Part shown: positions 58,001 to 64,000 of the stretch, piece after piece | Position numbering within the stretch: the first letter of the stretch is position 1 | How the letters are laid out: the number at the start of each line of letters is the position of its first letter | Source: Progne subis subis | Lineage: Eukaryota > Chordata > Aves > Passeriformes > Hirundinidae | DNA length: 64,000 nucleotides | NCBI GenBank assembly: GCA_022316685.1 | Contig: JAKJHU010000053.1 | Span: 2,535,636 to 2,599,635, forward strand | Reading direction: 5' to 3' | Program-made: the position numbers and the translations under genes | Notes under the pieces: generated by a model | Told to the model about the DNA's origin: nothing | Database searches by the model: none | The model's input: the letters and a program-made list of their open reading frames with translations, nothing else

Positions 58001-61000
58001 GTGACTTTATGCTGTCAACTACTTTGAGATCTGTCAGTTAGCCAACCTTAATCCATTTAGCATGTGCTTTATTGACACGAGCCAAATTTGTAGTTGGAAT
58101 ATCATGTGGTGTAACTCACGTGCCTTGAAGGTCTTAAGTATTCAATCAACTCTACCAGCCAAACTTGTGATTTCAAATTCTGAAATCAGGTTTGTTTGAA
58201 TATTGGTATCATAAACCCCTCGAGATTGCCGTTAGTTGCAGTCCTGTCCTTTAATAGAAACCTATGCAAATTTTTCAGTTTCAGTCCAGCACTGGTTTTG
58301 GATGAATGAGGTTCCAGTGGCCAAGGCATGAAGTTAGCAGTCATTTCTTCTGGGAACTGTGGAGAATTGCATCCAGTGAGATTTGCATTTAAAAATGGAC
58401 TCATTACAGGCTGAGTATCAGTTAATGCTGTTAAAAACTGCAAGCAGACTGGAAAATTTGGAGCTGATATATTAAGTGTTGGGTGAGGAATGTGTTTCAA
58501 ATAGATCACAGGCTGCTGGCTTCCATCAAGATGTTGGTGACTCTTGTAATTGTGCTTCTGTGTTCCAAGTGCCTGTCAGAGGTCAGCATCTCTTGGAACG
58601 GCAGTGTTTGTACTTGATGTCATTGTTTATACTTTGATTCACAAGTCTAGTTTCTTCTTGTGTTTTCTTCAGTGGAAAGAGATGTTATTAATTAATGTTC
58701 CCATATAGGAATGCCCGTCACAGTTTAGCTAAACATAGCATGCACTTCTTAATAGGAATGCTCATCACAGTTTCACTAAACTTAATGTGCATTTCTTAAA
58801 TTTTCGAACTCCTTGAGTGGAGAAACTGGCCTGGCCTTGTAATCGAAAATTAAACTGGGGCTACTGCAGATTTCAGCCTGATCTCTTGCTTTAGATTCTC
58901 AAGTTCAGTGACTGTTGCAGCAGCTTCCCAGGACCCAGTGTTTTGGGAAGAGGATCTCACTGTTAACATCACACACTGAGGGTTTGGGAGGAGAAGTAGA
59001 ACTGATTTGATAACTTTTCTGCTTAAAAGGTAATATTGAGGAAACTTCAGAATATTCAAGGGCTTCCCTCTTTGCAAATTTATATCACTATACTGTAATT
59101 TCAAAAGAAGAATCTGTTACACTGTGGGAAGAACGTCACGGAGTTTAAAATCAAGTCTATTTTAGTTTTGCATAAATACATCCTTACTAATCTTAATCTG
59201 CCTTTACTAATCTTGCTAGCCTTCTGCAAAATTGGAAAAGGCTGGTTTGAAATCAAAATTGTGCAAACATGAGTCAAAACCCACTTCCTGAAGCCAGCTG
59301 GTGTGCAGTCAGCACCCTTTACGTGCCTCTGATGGAGGTTCTGATAACTTGAATTATCCATGGCTGATGTCTTTATCACAGCCTCGGTGCTGTAAGGTGA
59401 GGGAGAGCCATCTGCTCACAGCAGGATTAATCCAATTGATGGCCCGTGAACACAAGCTGCTGCTTCATGGATCTGCCTCTCTGAGTGATGGCAGAGGCCG
59501 TTGCTGTCATATCCCTGTAGACACAGACATGTGGCTCACTGCAATTGAAAAAAGTTCCCCAGGATGCCCAAGCTTTGTTTTCTACATCAGCAGCAAAAGA
59601 AACACTTGTTCAGGGTGTTCTCACCTACAGCTTGTTCCTCCAGAAAACAAGGCTGGAACTAAACACACACAGTATGCTCAGTATTATCTCAAAACTGAAC
59701 CATGGATTAAATCTTGTTTTGCTTAAGGATTGTAATAAATATTTATTTTAGGGAAATGGCAATGTCAGCAGAAGACTTAAAGAATAGTTTGAGATTTCTT
59801 CTTTTTCCTTTTAGTTCCTTTGAGCTTTTCCTTTAGGGTTTCATTACTAACAATGAAATAGCAAACCTGCTCAAGGGCAGAATTGTACTCTGAGAATCAT
59901 AAGCGTGGTTATAAAAACAATTCTTTCCTCCGTAGTATACCAGATAGCTTAAATTTTAACCCTGTAAAGCAGGATCCATGAACTGGGCCATATGAATTTT
60001 TGCTGATAAGGTTTTGAATTAATCCCATTTTGTACAGACCTGTGCTTGCAGAAGCTTAAGGAAATTCATCACAGTTGCAGATTGTTTTCTAAGTAATATC
60101 CTCATGGACTATGAAGCATATCATTTTATGATAAATGCATAAAGGTTTTGCTTAACTTCATTTTTGAGCCACTCCATCTCTAAGCTCTGTTGCTCAGTTT
60201 TTAAGTAGGCTTTGGCAGTCTGGCTAACTACAATAGTGCTGACATTGAAATTGCACAGTACGAGGTGGGGGGAGGGATGTTAGAGGAGATTCACTGTAGA
60301 CACAGCTTGGATTTTTCCTCCCCTTTGATAGAGCTGAAACTCTTACTTCCTGCACAGACAAGCAGTCAGCGTGATTTTTGAATATTTGGGTAGAGGATAA
60401 TATACAGCAAAGTAATTCAACTGTAATCCCTAAGGATGGGATAACAAATGATATCCCTGCTGTACAGGCAGCTAGAATTATTCAGAAGGTGTAAAGGGGC
60501 TTTAGTGTTGTGAGGAGCTGCCTGTACAGGGTGCTTTTTGAGTAGGCACATCTGTAACTTTGCAAAGGAAATCAGAGGCAGGCACAGACGAGGCTGCTGG
60601 GTTGTTTGCTGTGCTGAGGAGGTGACTAAGCATCTGCAGCTGCTGGCAGGTGTGCTCAGAGCTGCAGGTGTGGCTTCCAAGGCCGTGCTGCAAAACAGGC
60701 ATTTGCTCACAGTGATGGAGGCATTGTTATCACTGCTCGTTCCAGAACAATCATTGTTGAGATTACCGCATTAAGTAAATATTTTCCTTTATATCGGTGT
60801 TACTATCTTTTGATCTGCCTGGGTAAGAGGGAATGTCAGTAGTTCTGGGAAGAGCTGTAGTGGGGAACTGGCTCTCGGATATTCGGCTCAAGGCTGTTTT
60901 GCTCCGTGGGGCTGTGCCAGGGCTGAAAACGGGCAGCAGGGGGACATTTGGGCCAGCATTTAAGCTGCAACTGCTGAAATCTGGGCCAAGGCATGAATGG

Positions 61001-64000
61001 CTTTGATAATCAACATTTCTATTTTAGACATGATTGCCTCTTGCTTACTGTAGCGGCAGATACTAAAGTTTGAATTTCCACAGGTTGAACTACTTTTGAG
61101 AAACTGCAAAGGGGATGGATTGTGTGAAGAGATACTGATATACTGTTCTTGTTTGTGAGTACACCTGAAGAGAGAACTGTCTGTGACATGAACTTGCATT
61201 ACATATGTGTTTCTGAGGCAGATGACAAGCAAAAACCTAAAAAAACCCTCAGATCTTAAAACTCTCTGATTGTAGCATCCATCCAAGGTGGTGTTTGTTA
61301 AAAGTGATTGTTAGCTGTACAGGAGTGTGTTGGCCTGTTCCTTTTTTCCTAGTTTGGGTTTTACAGCCTTTGCTGTGGTGTTAAGCCGTGGCAGAAGGGG
61401 AGCTGTGGCAGCGTGGGAAGCGAGGAGGAAGTTGGCACATAGTAGCTGCAAGCAGGAGCTCCATTCCCCATCCATTCAGAATCAGATGGCCCAAACCCAC
61501 CCCAGGTTTATACATCTTTCCACAGGCTTGTTCATATTTCTGCACGTTTCTGTCCAATTCCTTACTTCTTACTGTCATCTAAGCTTATTGTAGTTACAGA
61601 ATAAAGGCTTGTATGACAAATAGCAATGAAGTGAAGTTTCATGGGTTGCACAAGTGGGTGCTGTTATTTTCAATTTTAGTCATTGAAAGGCTTTGAAGAA
61701 ATTAAAATACTTGGGATTTATTTGTTGTTTTATTTTTGGGTTTTTTTCCCTAAGAAGGTATAAATGAAAACTGCACCTTTTAAACAAATGTGTGAATGAT
61801 GAGGAGGTAATCTGATCTATAAATATAAATGGAATTTTATCTACTGGCTTCAGGCCAAAAAGCAATAGGTTTAAAAATCATTTTAAATTATAAACCTCTA
61901 CTTTTACTTGAAAATAGTTTTTCCTCTGAACAGAATATTTCAGTGAATGACCAGAAAGGCTGTTGATGAGAATTGCTGTTCAGCTGAAGAGCTCTGTCAG
62001 GCATGCAGATCTGGAAGACACAGCATGCGACTCTACCCTTGTTGCCAAAGTTCTGCAGGCCAAATTATTCCCAGTATGACACCTAAAAAACTTAATCTGT
62101 GTTGATGTGTCTTTCCTCTTACAGTGCTCTTTTGCAATTATGAGTTCAGCTGTGCTGGGTCCACCTAGTCTTATATCCTGTCTGTGACTGTAGCCAGTAG
62201 CAGTTGCCTGAAAAAAGGAGTGTTGGAACAAGCCAGATGAGATGCTTGGCCAAAATACTGTCCCTGATTCCCACAACTGCAGTCCAGAGTGCTCTTAAAT
62301 CAGCAGTGGTGCCTTCTTTGCACAGCGTCAGGCCGGGATCACAGTGTTGCAGAGAGTGCCAGGCCTGGGTCTGCTAGCTTTTGGCTCCTTGTGTGGAGGA
62401 GTCAGGAGGTTCAGCCCCAGCTGTCTCCATGGAGAAGCTGTGCTGCTCCCCAGGTTGGGAGGGACAGTCAGCTCAGGTGAGCGTGGGGCTCCTTCGTCAC
62501 CAGCAGGTCCTGGGCAGCAGTCCTACAGCACAGCTACTCGGAGCAGGCCTGGGAAGAGAATTTGCTTTCCTGAGCTCAAGCAATATTATGTTTTGGGCAT
62601 AACTGAATAATAATGGGTTTTTAGTCTAAATAATTGCTGTAATAAAGCTAAATTAATAAAGTTAAGAGCACCTTCTGTAGTCAAAAACTATTCAGCTAAA
62701 GTGGAGAGCTGAACTATGCAGAGGAAAAGCCTCCTCAAACAAAGCAAAGGGCAGCAGATATTATTAGGATCTGTTTTACTGTCACAGGAGTGCTGATCCC
62801 AACTCTCCATTGCATTTCTAGGCTGTTGCTTTTCTTCCTGGGAATGCTGTGAGAGTCATATGAACTGCTTCCTGCTAACAGCCCCACCGTTGAAAACCTA
62901 AGAGAGCTTTTCAATTTGCCAGACTTCTGGTGAAAGCCTCTGATCTGCATTACACAATCGAGCCTCAGTTCGTGCCTGTCAGAGGCCGGTAGCTGGTAAC
63001 GTGGGCAGCTCCACTCTGCCTCTGAAAGGTTTTGTTCAGTGTGTGCCTCTGCTCGGCTCCATCAGGCCCTTGTATTTTTCAAAATGTTAAGTACTCAGCT
63101 TTGCTCCAGTACATTATCTCACAAATCTTCTATTGTTTGTCCCTTTTCTGAAGAGCACATTATGTGTGGTGGCCCGAACTGTGGCCAAGCCGCGTCTGCA
63201 GTGCATGCAAAGGTGCTGTGGGCTGGAGCTGGTGCCACCCACCATTGGGACTGCCTGAGTCAGGGCTGCTTTGAACTTGTTCTTCTTGGCCTAAACTTGT
63301 CAATGAAAGCATAAAGTACTGTGGCTTTGTTCAGTGGGGACAAAGCAGTGACAGGTACATAATGTTCCTATTCTTGGAACATTTTCAGATGGAAGAGAGC
63401 TAATATGATAACCCATAATACTTTGTCTTCTGTGATTTTGAGAGATAGCTGTGCTTATGCATCTAATTTCCACTGGAGAGGGTTGGAGGAAACAATCCCT
63501 GTTAAGGCTCAAATCCAGTCTAGCCAAGCTGCAGAGTTTTCATCAAAGGCAGGAAACAGACAGGCACAGATGCAGGAGGAGCTGCAACTTCTTTGGAGAA
63601 ACTACCCAGGCATGTGCTGCAAGCAGGGACACCAGGACAGTGCTGCTGTTCTGCACAGGACCTCACCTCTGTGCCAGTGGATGGATGGTCCCACAGCCCC
63701 TGCAGCTCAGGCAGATGCCATTTTGGGGAGGAACCTGCCTGGCATTTCTCCCAGTGCTGTATGCTTGCCTGTTTCCAGGATTTGCTCACTGTTGTAGAAA
63801 AGTGCATCAAAGACTTATTTATGTTTCCAAGTCTTACATCTCTGGAGTGTGCTGCAGGCCCTGTCCTAGGGAGCTCAGCCTTACCTCCTTTGCAGCAGCA
63901 CCTCACTGCTGTGTCCCTGCTGAATTCTCCATTTTGGAGTGAACAGTTGCATGATAAAGAGTTCTTGTACCTTGGTGGGCTCACAGAGGCAACCAGAGAA
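55060..64000. other. Intron segment to window end
   Basis: AT-rich to about 60 kb, becoming patchily GC-richer at 60.5-60.9, 62.3-62.6 and 63.5-63.95 kb, where several overlapping frames lack stops. It holds the 47-bp tandem duplication and a homeodomain-type palindrome. No exon was recognised. Confidence 0.45.
58705..58798. repeat. 47-bp tandem duplication, two copies
   Basis: ATAGGAATGCCCGTCACAGT... (58705-58751) is followed directly by ATAGGAATGCTCATCACAGT... (58752-58798). Both run on to CTAAAC and then TGCA-TTCTTA. The two copies differ at a minority of positions, so the duplication is not very recent. Confidence 0.9.

Larger units (their letters stand above)
15114..64000 (+). other. 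ZDHHC8: ZDHHC8 intron 1 (5' part, at least 48.9 kb)
   Basis: It starts with the consensus donor GTAAGT. No sequence resembling exon 2 (CPWL..., the VPVYNGIIFLFVLANFSMATF helix) was found on the + strand by eye. No other gene with recognisable exons was seen on either strand. The reading as one intron is therefore inference from absence. The individual repeats inside are listed separately. Confidence 0.65.

Overview
This is a stretch of vertebrate nuclear DNA, most likely from a bird. The coding signal is split into short exons with GT/AG borders, the non-coding DNA is AT-rich, and old CR1-type LINE remnants are present. One block near 29.8-30.4 kb resembles an endogenous retroviral repeat common in songbird and other neoavian genomes. 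Gene order also fits: RANBP1 followed in the same direction by ZDHHC8 is the arrangement of the region corresponding to human 22q11.2. No prokaryotic or organelle features were seen.

Layout. Bases 1-190 are the end of RANBP1 intron 1. RANBP1 coding exons 2-6 lie on the + strand at 191-327, 1338-1495, 3193-3321, 5227-5292 and 6220-6341; they join in frame to 203 residues plus a stop. The first coding exon lies before the window. Intron 5 contains a sequence that folds as a complete two-hairpin H/ACA snoRNA (about 5367-5498) whose 5' pocket can be matched to 18S rRNA. This looks like the avian counterpart of SNORA77B. The RANBP1 3'UTR has a very U-rich tract and a poly(A) signal at 6628.

About 6.65-14.4 kb is intergenic, with no supported gene. 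A CpG island (about 14.44-15.57 kb) surrounds the first coding exon of ZDHHC8 (15010-15113, + strand), which encodes the N-terminus and first transmembrane segment of the palmitoyltransferase. An out-of-frame upstream ATG overlaps that start codon. From 15114 to the window end I find no further ZDHHC8 exon, so the remaining 48.9 kb is read as the first part of a very long intron 1. It holds simple repeats, two CR1 fragments, the retroviral fragment, a 47-bp tandem duplication, small perfect hairpins and a few possible regulatory segments.

Function. RANBP1 is a cytosolic co-factor of the Ran GTPase cycle. ZDHHC8 is a membrane-bound S-acyltransferase. They are neighbours by conserved synteny and need not share a pathway. 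The snoRNA would be released from the RANBP1 intron and would guide rRNA pseudouridylation. Motif matches to family members are from memory and by eye; no alignment or database search was run.
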